From Antennarius striatus (lineage: Eukaryota; Chordata; Actinopteri; Lophiiformes; Antennariidae): a stretch of DNA of 64,000 bases. The translations under genes and the position numbers were made by a program. The stretch lies in assembly GCF_040054535.1 (NCBI RefSeq), contig NC_090782.1, positions 20,677,001 to 20,741,000 of the forward strand, written 5' to 3'. Positions 36,061 to 49,001 of this stretch are shown piece by piece. Each line of letters opens with the position of its first letter. The first letter of the stretch is position 1. The notes under the pieces are model-generated. The model ran no database searches and had not been told where the DNA came from. It saw only the letters and a list, made by a program, of their open reading frames with translations.

Positions 36061-38258
36061 ACCAAACAGACAAATAATAGCTTTTTTAATAACCACTTCA
36101 CCTAAAACCTATTGCACAGTGATGTTTGAGCCTCCTAACGTGACTCATCAATCATGAAACTCTCTCCCTTGAATTTGGAATCACTTTGGTTTCATTGTAA
36201 TATTGGAAGTATCAAGAAAAACTGCGTTTTCTGATTTGTATGAGCTCTCGTATGGATGTCATCTCTGGCATTTTTGTCTGAGCATTTTGTGCTTCATCAA
36301 AGAAGTTAGAATCAAAAAATCTTAATGGTAAAAAATCCTTTATAAAAGAATATGAAACTTCGTGATGATCCAGATCACCATTAATAATCCCATGGATCGT
36401 TCCAACACTGTGTAACTGTAAAGATGGAAAAACAAACCAGGAGACTTGGAGCAAATGATGTATTTGTGGATAAAAGTGTGTCAACTTCATTTTTTCCAAT
36501 AAGGCTGCATTGTGGTATGAACCGTATAGTCTTTGACATGTCCGTTGTGGAACTTTCGGTGTAGAGTTACCTTGATTCTTAAAGCCTGGAATTATAACCA
36601 ACCATGTTTTCCATACATCCATGTGAGGGTTCTTTAATGAGCTCTGAGTCACACAGATGAGATGTAGAAAGTAAACATGAAGAACTATGTGTTTTAGTAT
36701 ATCCGAGTTTCGCCCCCGTGTGATAGGTGAGATCTTTTTGTCACATTGTCTGCCGATGACTCAGTCATGTGTGCATACCTCTGATGAGCTGATGGCGATG
36801 GGAGCTGCTAAATAAGGTAATGGCTTCACCCAAGACGTTCTTAATCACTGTCTTAGTAATGCAAGGATGAAGATTTTTCTCAGGTGAGATGCCCTCTTGC
36901 TCATTCCAGTTGTATCACACCATCTCCATGTGGGATGGGTATCAGTGTAGCTCGTTCTTATCAAACTGGTATCATTTCAGGATACATTTTTTAGATAATT
37001 GGGAGACATGTTGATGTATTTATTGAGTAATCATTAAAACAAAGAATGTTAATAGTACCTCAGGAGGAAGTGACTTCTTGACACATCAGTAACACCAACC
37101 TTTTTACAATGAAATGTCCAACACTTAACATCTAATCACTCATTCAGTTTAATCCTGGGATACCCACACCTTTTAATTGTCAATGATTGACACGCTTTAT
37201 GAGTAAAAGAGCAAACAGAGAAGGTTTTGGAATTTTCCTACTGCCGGGCATGACCCCTTATGTGGTTTTCCTCTAACATTCTCACCTTTATGAACAGGAA
37301 TTGAAAGTTTTCCAATATCATGACTGCAGCAGATTTTGCTGGGTTGTGAGAGGCTCTCAGAAAATCCGTCCTTGCTTTACTTGAGGACCAGAGCCAACAC
37401 ATTTCAGACGCATGAATTTTCACTTCCTGTTTTATCAGGCAAATGAACTTTTACCTCAAAATGTTGTTTGTTTTTTAGCTTTTACAATCCACGCCAAAAC
37501 AATGACACCAAATAAAGATCAATTCTCATCTGTGTGACTCAGAACTTTCAGTACAGTCTGAAGGTTTTCTACATTCATCCAATTTTCCCAAACCACGCAG
37601 TCCTCATTCAGTTGTTCACGGAAATGAACTTGTCCACCTACAAAATCTTTTTTCCATATTTTTCTTTCTATTTACTGCTTTGGTTTTTCCCGTAATATAT
37701 GTTTAATATATTAATTTCATCCAGTAATGCTTCCACCCTCCTCTTCCCATCTTTGCAGCAGACTCCAGAAGGTGACAGGAAATGGAAAACCTGGAATTCC
37801 CTTTAGCAGATGAAACCAGAGGGGCTTTTGAAGCGCACATACCTCATTGAAACCCCTGAATCCGTGCCTTTTCCCGGATCCACCTCAAACTCAAATTGCC
37901 TTTGTTCCATTCAAAGGGCCATTAATGCACTCATAGGAATGCACACCCTTCAATAAAGCACCCGGACAAGTTATAACAGAACACATCTTGTGGACCAGCC
38001 CTTTAATGCTCTTGTGAACTGGATGAACCTAAATATGCTTTTATACCTAACTTTTTAGTGCCTTCACTTCAGGTTAAGGACAGTGGAAGTCAAAGGCAAA
38101 TAGGGTGTAGGACAACGCTGGAACAAACAGAACTTGGAGTGATTGAGATCTGGCTTAACATGTGTCAGCTAAATCAATGGAGGTCAGGAAAAATCCACTG
38201 CATGACACCCCCACATGGTTTGTCACAGAGTGTGTTTTTTTTTTTCATGAATGTCATG

Positions 38259-38294
38259 TGTGTGTGTGTGGTGTGTGTGTGCGTGTGTGTGTGT
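38259..38294. repeat. (TG)n microsatellite, interrupted
   Basis: About 36 bp of TG units with two interruptions. Intergenic. Confidence 0.85.
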
Positions 38295-39352
38295 ACATCA
38301 ACGTCTGCATGTGGACACTGGAAATGCATGAAAATAACCTCTGCTGCCTCAGTGATTCATGATGGGTAAAGTGTTTCTTTCCTAACTGCTTTGTGACATA
38401 GCAGAATGTCCTGAGCACAAAGTGAAAAAGTCTGTTAGTCAATTTTGTGAACCTAATCATTATCCTTTTGAACTTTAGATTAACAATTATTTTATGGATT
38501 ATAAAACTTCCTCACAATTTACAAAAAAATCAATCCATTCCTGCAGCAAATATACTAAGAATGTTAAATTTGTCTCAGAAGTAAAGAGATTTCTTGACAG
38601 TGATTTGGTATTTTTATTTTAACTATATTTAACTTACATGTGTATCCCCATATTTCTGTCATTTTTTTTTTCTTTTTTAAAAATCAACCAATCAAAGTAT
38701 CAAAATGGTTTTCAAACACAAATGCCAAGATTCGAAGACTGTTGACTTTGTTAAGTGCAACTCTGTTCCTTTGAGCTTTAATGTCAATTACGACATTAAA
38801 GTCGAATATTTCTAGATTTTCCATTTTTCTATAAATACCAAATCGTTTAGATGACATCTGAGCACTGAGAAGTTAAAAGATAGACAGTTTTCATCCTTTT
38901 AAAAGAACACCTGATCATTTTCTCACACAGGTAATCCACAAAAAAAAAGAGGGAAACCTCTTTCTTGTAGACATTTGTGAAAAGGAGAGGTGCATGTTGT
39001 CATTCTCTCTCTTGGTATTTAGCAGCTGACACAATCAGTAGTTAAGGGTTAAACACCACCAACAGAGGCCGAATATTCACTGTGTGTGCACACGTGTATT
39101 TGGGTCGTGTTCGGGGTTATTGTGCAACACCTCAGTCTGCCGGGTCGCATTGAGGCAGGGAATGACGAGGCGGCCGTCACCCACCTCCCTTCTTGCTGCT
39201 ACTACCGCAACCCATTCATAAATATTAGTCATCCTGCAGCAATGTTAGTGTTTCTGTTCGCAGCCGAGAGGCCCTCCTCGTTTGTTTCGGGTTCCAATGG
39301 GGAAAAAGTGACGCACACGCAAAACATTGTGTTTAGTTTTTCCTGATTCAAT

Positions 39353-39372
39353 GCTGCCACTAGGAGGCGCTG
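39353..39372 (+). promoter_or_regulatory. Near-consensus CTCF binding motif
   Basis: GCTGCCACTAGGAGGCGCTG matches the vertebrate CTCF core CCASYAGRKGGCRSY at every fixed position. It lies between the photoreceptor gene PDC and the inducible PTGS2/PLA2G4A pair, about 6.7 kb upstream of the PDC first exon and 9 kb beyond the PTGS2 3' end. This is a motif call only; occupancy is unknown. Confidence 0.55.
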
Positions 39373-41622
39373 TAGGAACACAGAGTAGAGACTCAGACAA
39401 ACCCAGTCAGAAAATGTCAACAGGTCTATAGGAGACCTTATAAAAAATAGACAGTACTGTATATGCATGATCTAATCTTCCCTGATTAGATCATGCACAG
39501 TGATCAGTCAATTACGTATTATGCAATATACAGTATGTACAATCAAGCAAATGTAATCAAAAGTAATCAAAGAAGAAGTAACGATATATTTGTTTGATTA
39601 CAGTACAAACACACATATGACAAACATGAGACGATAATGTGTGACTGGACCAAACAGATGTTTTAGTCTTCATGGTTTACAAATGTTAAAGTGAACACAC
39701 TGCAGCAAATCAGATGTGAAGACATTAGCTGATCATTAGTTGTATTTAATGTCTTTACGCTTTTTAGATTTCTAACAGTGAATTGCTGACGCTTCTAGGC
39801 GTTGTTCCATGCCATACTCTCAACAGAAACCAGACGCCATTTGTCAGGTATCTTTTTCCCTCACCTCCCACTAGTCTCTTCTCATTTGTCTCAATTCCAC
39901 ATTCCCCTCCTCCCCTTCCTCCTCCTCCTCCTCCAACTGACACTATTAGGCTAAGTATTTTTACATGCATCCTTTCGTCTACGATGACTCACCTGCATTA
40001 CACACGAAATCAACCTGATTTCTTCCTCATCTTCGGAAGAATTATGTTACTGATCAAACAAGTTCCTTAGAAATAACTTGCAGTAGTGCACCACTGGCTG
40101 ATATAGTTTTATAGTTTTACCACTTCAGCAAAATCAGAGGAAGATTAGACCTTGGCAGGAAATAACCAACAAACAAAAATAACCACTTATCTATAATGAG
40201 TAAGGGCTTCATATAGTCTTCTGCAAAGCCACCATTTACTATTTGAGTGATGTTTAATGAAAAGGACAGCAAGTGGACATTTTATGATATTATTCAGTGT
40301 TTTTTCTTTTGATGAAACACTTTATTAGTGAGATCACGGTAAGATCTATGTCAATAGAAGTTATTAAACTCTGGAGTCTGCAAATGTACGGTATGTTTTT
40401 GACCAAAATAAGTCTATAAATATTGTCTAGCTTTTATTAACCTGCATCCAGTAAAAGCTGCTTTTAAAACTGAAGTGCATTATGTGTGTAAGGTCTTATT
40501 TTATCCTTTTAAAACTCATTAGTTAAAGCAATTGCAGAATTATATGAAGGGATTTTATAAAATCAAAGCAAATTTTTTGGGACTTTTGTTAGATACACAG
40601 CAACGGTGGATACCACTGCCCACTCACACCAACATTTGGAAGTAAGGCCTTCATGTTGGGTTTGCATTTTCTCTGCATCTTTGTGGGCTCACCTGTGATT
40701 CTAAGAGGTTTGAAATAATGGATGGAGGCGCAGACGACAACATTGCAGTAGAAGGTTTATAAATGCTTCCGCCACAACATCATGCAACACAGGGAAGTAC
40801 GGCTTTGAACAAATGAAATGCTTTTGCTCAGAGAGCACATTGTCTTGTGACATGTTGTGACAACAAAATACAACATGTCATGGAAACTTTTGTGACATCT
40901 TCGTTTGGGGAGAGTCATCGGTTACGCTTTTGAATTCTGGAGAAGACCATTAAGCTACTCGTTATCTGTAATGACGAACGTGGTTGTTTTTTCACGTGTC
41001 CATCAAGAACGTGACATTGTGAACGTTTTCACATGTCTCTAGTAAAAGTGACAAGTGGGTAATCTCAAACATGCAATATTTCACACCACCAGAATCACGC
41101 ATAAATTCTGCATAAAACATGGTTTACTTCAAGCTGGCCTGTGTGAGCAACTGAAACTTCATCAGCAATGCACACACAATAACTATTTCTTTCATATTTA
41201 CTCTGGTTTAAGTGTAAACCTGACAAGAAAGGAGTTCAAGACATTTAATTCCACTTCATGAAGTCTGCCCTCATAACAAAATCCCTAAGCTATCGGATGA
41301 TATTCATATATTCTTGTTGTTATTTCATTCATGAAATAAAAATTTCCACAATTTGAGTCCAGTGAATATTTTTGCTTACCATGCACAAAAAAGGTGACAA
41401 AGTCAGCACTGAAGCACTGAAACAGCATTCATGTACTGTAATCAAAGAAAACTGATGTCTGACAACCCCTGTGAAAAGTAACTAAGAACATTTACTCGCG
41501 CGGTAAATGAAATAACAAAATATATGACAAATATCCATTATTTTCATGTCATCATGGATGGTGGCCAAATGTGGCTCCTGTTTGACAAATGAAATATATC
41601 AAAAAGTCTACACTGGGCATGT

Positions 41623-41677
41623 CAAACAAACAAACAAACAAACAAACAAACAAACAAACAAACAAACAAACAAACAA
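41623..41677. repeat. (CAAA)n tetranucleotide repeat
   Basis: About 13 units, intergenic. It causes the Asn-Lys-Gln-Thr frame on the plus strand. Confidence 0.95.
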
Positions 41678-44600
41678 GGATGTCAGACAGAACAGAGTAC
41701 GCAAGACATTTTTAAAAAATGAAATAGAAAGCATTACAGTGAAGTCAGCAACCTACCTCTCACTAACATACAAACCAGTTTAAAAGCCTGAAAAGGAACT
41801 ATAAAGAACTATAAACTTACGTAAAATGAATAGTTTGCTAAATGTTTAATTTAAGATATGCATTAGTTAACATTATTTGAAAAACACAATCCATTTGACA
41901 TTAGTTTGCATTGTAAATATTTGCAGATTATTGCAGCTGGACAGAGTTGCATATTTATGATGTGATATTACAGGCTACATGGGATTATGTGGGCATACAG
42001 TCACAAAAGCAATTAGTCATAATTACTACTGCTGCTGCAGGACTTTGTCATGTGAATGTGATTGTGTAATTTTACGCATTACCTGAAATAATTGATACCA
42101 GTAAGCCTCAATTTCACAGCTTCAAGGAGTATCCTTTGTTGTCATCATTTGGATTAGAATTACAAGATATTTGAAAAGCTGCTGATTGGCTGATTGTAAT
42201 AAATACAGTCTAAACAGACCATTATGAACATATAAAGATTAAGTGGCAGGTGATTGAAGGATTTCTTCTCAAATGGAATAGTGGAAAAACACATAGACGT
42301 GATGACAGCGGGTTACGTTGTGTAATTAAAGGGTGACACAAGTACCACAGAAACCCGCAACCATGACTCAACCAATAATGCAGTTCTGAATACATTTTAA
42401 TAACACTCCATAGACATTAATTAAAGAACCTGACTAGAATCTTGAAGAGCTGGTTCTAATGTGAAAAAGAGACTAGAAGGTAATCTGCATATTCAGTTGA
42501 AGACATCAAGATTTTTATGATGACTCTGGATGCCGATTAAGCATCAGTCTCCTGAATGCAATCCCAGTCAGGCTACCAGTTGACCTGCCAAATATTTATT
42601 CCCTCTGGAGTCTCATTTCCAGCACAAGCACAACATTTCCCATACAGCCGGTGGCCTGAAAGACATGAAATGAGAAACGGGTTTTATTCTTTGAAAGGGA
42701 AACACACTGAGGGATTTAGTTTCAGGAGTGCATCTACTTACTTGTTACGACTTTGAATCACATGACCGTTGTTATGAGTTGGAATATTGCTACCCTGAAG
42801 TCACTGCTTGCATTTTGATGTCATTTGCAAAGTTGTAACAGGTTTTCAGTCTTTAAAGTTCCTCATCTGATTCTGCGTGTTTAAGAAACAGCCTGCAATT
42901 TTCACAAATTTCACAAAAATGAGAAATAATCAAAAAATTTTTACGTCTGCAGAAAAATGTTTACGAAGAAACATAGTTTATGTGGGTGGCAAACAAAGTT
43001 AGCAAACAGGCTGAGCCTACAGAATCGGATATGCAAGGTGTGTCAAGATGTGCTCAAGACACACTCTTACTAATATGGGAACACTTTCAAGACACATTGA
43101 TCAAATTACTAACATTTTTCAGGCACATTCGTCATAATGTTTAAATGAAGAAGGGAGTGAGCAACACGGAAAGCAAAGTGTGCGACAAGAGGCACAATTA
43201 TCATCTAAGCACGTGAACGGCCAGAACGCCTTAATCTCAACATCATAAATCTCAACCTCATAAATTAAGTTTTGAGATAACAAAGTGCGATTCCTGGTGA
43301 TAAGAGAAAACGTCTTCATAAATCGATAGGAGACAATTTCAGAATTTTGTCCCTGATTACAATGATGGAGGCAGACATTTTTGGTATGTGATGTCATCCA
43401 CTGCTTCATCTTCATTAATTTATGTGATGTGTAATGTCCATGACTAAATGTCCCTGATCTCCAACAGCTGTTTTATTTTTATTTTGTTGTTTAGTCTAAG
43501 CCTTTTCACTCTCGGTGTGAACTCGAAACGGAAAATATCTCAGTGGGTTTCAGCTTAAGGGCTGGTCAAGAGGAAATATGCGGGTTGATCAGAAATGAAA
43601 ATAGGTGCTAGGCATTCATCTTCACTTTAAAAGAAACAGTATGAGGATCTGATCAGCAAGAAGGAAGGAGGCATGAACACAGTTAGATTTCTCGGTTTCC
43701 TTTTGTTTCTATTCTTTCTTTTCCATTTCAATTTTTTCTTCAATATCTGCTTTCAGTCTGTGTATATTTGCCAAGGCGGCATACGGATCAGTCCCCTCCC
43801 TATTTAATGTTGACCAATGAACAGTCATTTTCTTGTTTTCCATGCTAGGGTTAAAAGGATCAACATTGGTAGAATTCCATGTGTTCTGGATGGTTGATCA
43901 GAATTTGGTATTGTATGATTTTCATTTGATGTCACTAAAATCATATTGTGTAACCAAAAGCAAGTGGGTATAAACAAGACAACCAAACAGAGATGAAGGT
44001 GAATCATCAGGCCTTCTCAGTTGCACAATGTTTCCTTGTGTTTGGTCTTTTCCCCCCTCCTTCCTTCAAGTAGCCCCACATATGACTTCAGAAATCCCCT
44101 TGTGTGCACCTTAACTGTTCAGTCCCATCTTCCTAGCGTCTCCTGCCAGCTACAGATCTCTGATGACCTGCTTTACCCTTCCAGAGGTGAGCGGTCACAC
44201 ACTAAGGTAAAAAATTGTGCACAGACAGAAAACAAAATGTTTACTGTGTTTTTTCATTGGAATCTAAACCAGCAATCCATTCACATGCCCCAGGCTCTTC
44301 CTCTTGACTGTTAAGTGTCAACAGGTGAGTAAAGTCTTCACGGTCCTTTCAAAAGAATGACATCACTAATAATGACATATGCAGGTCTTCCCTGTGGCAA
44401 TGGCAACAATAGCAAAACAATTCAAAACATTTAACTTCATACTCATTATTATACGTCAGGATATAATCATAAAAAAGAGCTTCCGGCCGATGTGGGTGGA
44501 TATAGTCTGGTCACACTGGAGATGATGTTACTTTGGCTGTAATTACCAATTTTTCTCAGTTACTCAGTGCAATGAAAATGTATCTCATAATTATCACTAA

Positions 44601-44761
44601 ATTTTAAAGAGCGAAGTATAAATCTCAATTTGTTGTACAAAACATTGTGGTTGAAAAAATTTCACTTGTGGACCTGAAAAAAAAAAATCATTCCAAGAGA
44701 AAATTAATTAGCAAATGCTTTATCAACGATTCAAAGTCTTTTCATTTTTGAGCTAACCAGA

Positions 44762-44996
<235 letters not shown>

Positions 44997-46346
44997 ATTT
45001 ATTTTACAACACAAAAAAATTAATGCGTTAAAAGACTGTCAATATTTAGGATTTGTTCTTTCTTTAAGCCAAAGGTCCCATTGAGATACAAGTCTCTTCT
45101 TCCGGAATATTCTGGATGTCAAGTAACATTAAGGACGTCAAAAACGAAACACTAACTGGATCATGTTAATAACATGTCTGGGGGTAAAACATTGATCCAT
45201 TTGGAACAGATGCTCTTGTGTTTTGACCTTAGATGGGAACTCCAATTTCACACAACAGGACATATGAATGGTATGTGAAGTTTTATTGCATACATCAAAA
45301 AGAAGATGAACATGGAAAATAAAACTGTATGTGAACCGCCTCAGTCTGCTTGCCTGAAGACTAAAAATGGTTTTTCCTTCTTTTCTTTCAAGGATTCTCC
45401 AGTGATTGTCCCACAAAGGTGGTGGGCGGCAGCTTTTTTTTTTTTCTTTGCTTGTCGTGGTTCCTGCCATCTGCAAAGCGTCACGTAGCTTCAGTCTCAG
45501 ATCATGACCTCCGCACCGAGTCTGGTTCCAGAGAGGTCCAGAGGGAAAACACGCATCGAAGTCTCCTGAACTTGCCAATGGTCTGTTCATGCTCATTAAA
45601 CTTGCACAAAACACAATTTGCCCCTCTGCTCAACGTCATAGATCAGGACGTGAGCATTCCACATGGTGGTGTACAATTAGATCATGAGACCCACTATGGG
45701 GAAAAACAATCTGCATGCATTTGGGTCTTTTCCTATGCCACGTCTTTAACATAGTCCAATGCAAAGATTAAAACACTGAGCAGACGCCGTCTATGAGATT
45801 CAGTTGAGATGACAGCAGATGCATTTGCCCCAGTTAGGGATTTCTGTGATTGTCTTGCTTCCTTATGTGGTTTTATGCTGAAAACGTAAAGAGGAGAACA
45901 CATATGTGACCCCTGTATCCGCTGTTATAGGATGTCAGCATTCATCGTGCCATTGTCTGCATTTAGAGGGGATGGCGCCTGACTCAACACGATGTACCAC
46001 CAGTCACGTCAAAGGTGCCTCCACCGTGTTTATGTTGGAATAGAAAAGAAAACAACTGAGACCTGATTTCCAGTAGGGGTTTGGATTGAGCGCTAATCTT
46101 CACACCTCATATACAGTAAAACTGTTTTTATACTTTTTCGACTTCCCAGCAGTGTTAGCACCACGTAACGGAAAGTGCCACAGACATGCATAATAGCACA
46201 GACACTTACGTGGCTATTTCCTTCCTGATGCCCCTTGTAATTCTGTAATTCTGCAATTCTGCATGTGTAATACTACTAATCTAAAACCAGCAAAAGTAGA
46301 TTCAAAACTGAAGCAGGAAACAACAGAGTCCAGTGGACCTGATTGA

Positions 46347-46802
46347 AAGGAAAAATGAAAGGAAAGGTGTACAAAACTGTGGTGAGACCAGCGATGTTGT
46401 TTGGTCTAGAGACAGTGTCACTGAGGAAAAGACAGGAGACAGAGCTGGAGGTAGCAGAGATGAAGATGCTGAGGTTCTCTCTGGGAGTGACCAGGAAGGA
46501 TAGGATCAGGAATGAGTACATCAGAGGGACAGCACATGTTAGAGGTTTTGGAGATAAAGCCAGAGAGGCCAGTCTGAGATGGTTTGGACATGTCCAGAGG
46601 AGAGATAGTGAATATATTGGTAGAAGGATGCTGAGTTTTGAACTGCCAGGCAGGAGGACTAGAGGAAGACCAAAGAGGAGGTTTATGGATGTAATGAGGG
46701 TAGTTGGTGTGAGAGAAGAGGATTCAAAGGACAGGGCTAGATGGAGGCAATTGATTCGCTGTGGCAACCCCTGAAGGGAAAAGCCGAAAGGAAAAGAAGA
46801 AG
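46347..46802 (+). mobile_element. 5'-truncated RTE-type LINE with target-site duplication
   Basis: Contains an open frame (46343-46774) that matches the C-terminal part of RTE-clade reverse transcriptase polyproteins: YKTVVRPAMLFGLETV, then EMKMLRFSLGVTRKDRIRNE, LRWFGHVQRRD and a GRRTRGRPKRRFMD arginine-rich stretch. The 3' end is CCCCTGAAGGGAAAAGCC with a GAAAAGAAGAAGA tail. It is flanked by a perfect 15-bp duplication, AGTGGACCTGATTGA, at 46332-46346 and 46803-46817, the mark of target-primed reverse transcription. The catalytic YADD and endonuclease parts are missing, so it is dead on arrival, but the frame is unbroken. Confidence 0.9.
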
Positions 46803-48300
46803 AGTGGACCTGATTGAGGTTGCAGGGAATCTACCTAAATATTAGTATTCAAAGTTCATTTCAATATGTGCTGGTTACCTTTCAATACAGACATGTCATG
46901 AACACGAGAGGGAAGGACGGTTTCATTGAGAAATTCCCAATCTGTCCTGTTTTTCAACTGATTTATCAGGTATCCCGATCACGCCATGCTGCCTCTCGGC
47001 TAGAAGAACCGCCTCGAGGTAGACAAGTCTCTACAGGTTTCATCTGATTCAGTGAAACCTTTTGTAAGGAAAGCATCGAAACGAACCTACTGATCATACT
47101 ATCTTTATTTGTAGCAGACAAATAATTTTATGTCAGAACCTGGACTTTTAATGCAAACCTGATTAACTTCAGGTACTGCTGCCTTCTAATAGAGCCTCAA
47201 TCACCTTGTCTTACAGGCCGTGGTCGGGTGATACGGCTCTTAATAACCATTTAGTCACTTTACAGGTGATCAGATTATGTGGTGTACCTTTGATTGTGTG
47301 AATAAATGGCCTTTGACCAATTAGGAATGAAATTCCTTAATGAAGTCTGGTTGTCTTCAGTCTACAAATTTATCATTCTCACATCTGGTAGTGTTCCTGC
47401 TAGGTTTACGATGGCAAATGTCAAATCCATCAAAAAAACAAACAAACAAAAAAAGAACTTCATCCAAAGCAAACAAATAAACAGATTTATTTCAAAATCT
47501 TGGAAAAAATCTCACTCTGCAGCGTTCAGAGGTCCTTGGTTGGTCGTATTTTTATCTATGACACTTGGAGCACACACCTCTGGCATGACTCAGCAATCCC
47601 ACACATGATGTATGCTAGATGGCCTTTCCCCAGGTTCCAACCTGCAAAATTGTTTTGATGTGTATTTTTAATTTTTAGGAATTTGCCAACACTTACTGTG
47701 TTCTGTCCTGATCCAAGCTGCATGTGTATTCCACGTTTTTAGGAAATTTATTTATATCTATATTCTATATGACATTTTTCAAGTTATTCTCACAACAAAT
47801 AAGTAATCTCTTTAATAGAAGTAATAAATTCAGATCTTTCTTCTGCCATCAACCGTAAAGGTAGAAGAGTACTGAGCAACTGCTAGTCACTCTTGATTGA
47901 ACGAGTAAATGCGTGGGTTGGTATTTTTCTGGCTTAACTCTCATTTCCTTTCTGTGTCATCGTTCAAGCAGGAAGATTCAAGTCTTCCTCAGTGTCCTTG
48001 TTTGCTCCGATACTCCGTGGAGTAACAGACATCTTTATATGCATGTTTACCAGGTAGCGATCATGGCCATGGCGATCCGGTTAACCAGTTGGACTGCATT
48101 GTTGAAAGTGACTGTATTTCTCACTCAAACCACTCTATATGAGCAGTAGTGACACCCTCCATGTTTACCCGACACAGTCGTATTCTCATATGGTGGCAAA
48201 TACAGATTTTCATTTTATGAGTGATAGCCCTGATTTTCATTTAAACTAATGAGACAAAATACCTGACCTATAGCAGGTTTTTTAGCCAAACCAGCTCATA

Positions 48301-48345
48301 CACGCCCTGTGATGAGCTGGCGTCTCATCCGGGGTGCATCGTAGG
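48301..48345 (+). repeat. Fish interspersed repeat fragment
   Basis: CGCCCTGTGATGAGCTGGCG followed by TCTCATCCGGGGTGCATC, a diverged relative of the 35945-36060 repeat. It lies just past the likely PTGS2 3' end. Confidence 0.5.
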
Positions 48346-48605
48346 CCAATCAGAGGCCTCACTCAGAAATTGACAAACTGTAAACCAATCGAAAGGCACT
48401 TCAGCACATTTTACACAGTAACAAAAATGATAACAGATGGAATTGTGTTATATTTTCTGGCATTTTAATAGTTGGCATTGAATAAAATTATAAAATTCTA
48501 AACAACAGTAGAGCTTATAGTTATTAATGCCACCTTAAGTTACAAAAGTCTTAAACAGAATTAAGAGGTAACACATCAGTAAAACATTACTGGAAAGGAA
48601 TTCAC

Positions 48606-49001
48606 TTTATTTTATGTTCAATAAATTCAAGAGACAACATCACTAGATTCCACTTGAAAGTCAGTGCTGGTTCTAAATTGCCATAAAGTAAAATGAACAT
48701 AAATTTACATTAGATGTATAATGTACACAACCATTTAGAGGAAACTATTTTCAAGTATTACGCTGCAGCAATGGAGGTCTTTTTTGTGACAATAACTTAA
48801 AATATATATTTAAACTTTCAATAAATAAACATAATCACAGGTTTTGATAAAGAAAAAAAACAAAACAAAATCACCAATACAAAATTTGTCGCGCCATGTT
48901 GATATATAAATATAGAACAATAAATAAACAATAAATAAATAAATACAATATTTTTTTAAAAAATTCTATGAAGGTTAGTAATAATCACCATAAAAGAAAA
49001 G
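48606..49001 (-). promoter_or_regulatory. PTGS2: PTGS2 3' UTR with AU-rich elements and polyA signal
   Basis: Downstream of the stop codon (49004-49002) the transcript strand has overlapping AUUUA pentamers: GTATTTATTTATTTATTG and TGTTTATTTATTG within 48906-48947, and GTTTATTTATTG at about 48819-48830. Such class II AU-rich elements destabilise COX-2 mRNA in mammals through TTP and HuR. A candidate AATAAA lies at 48611-48606, giving a 3' UTR of about 400 nt. The polyadenylation site is inferred. Confidence 0.65.

Noticed and set aside
45138..45614. 158-codon minus-strand frame and overlapping plus-strand frame
   Set aside because: No domain, no start context and no splice signals to suggest a gene; the opposite strand is also open, as expected by chance.
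46276..46767. 163-codon minus-strand frame
   Set aside because: Antisense shadow of the RTE reverse-transcriptase frame on the plus strand.
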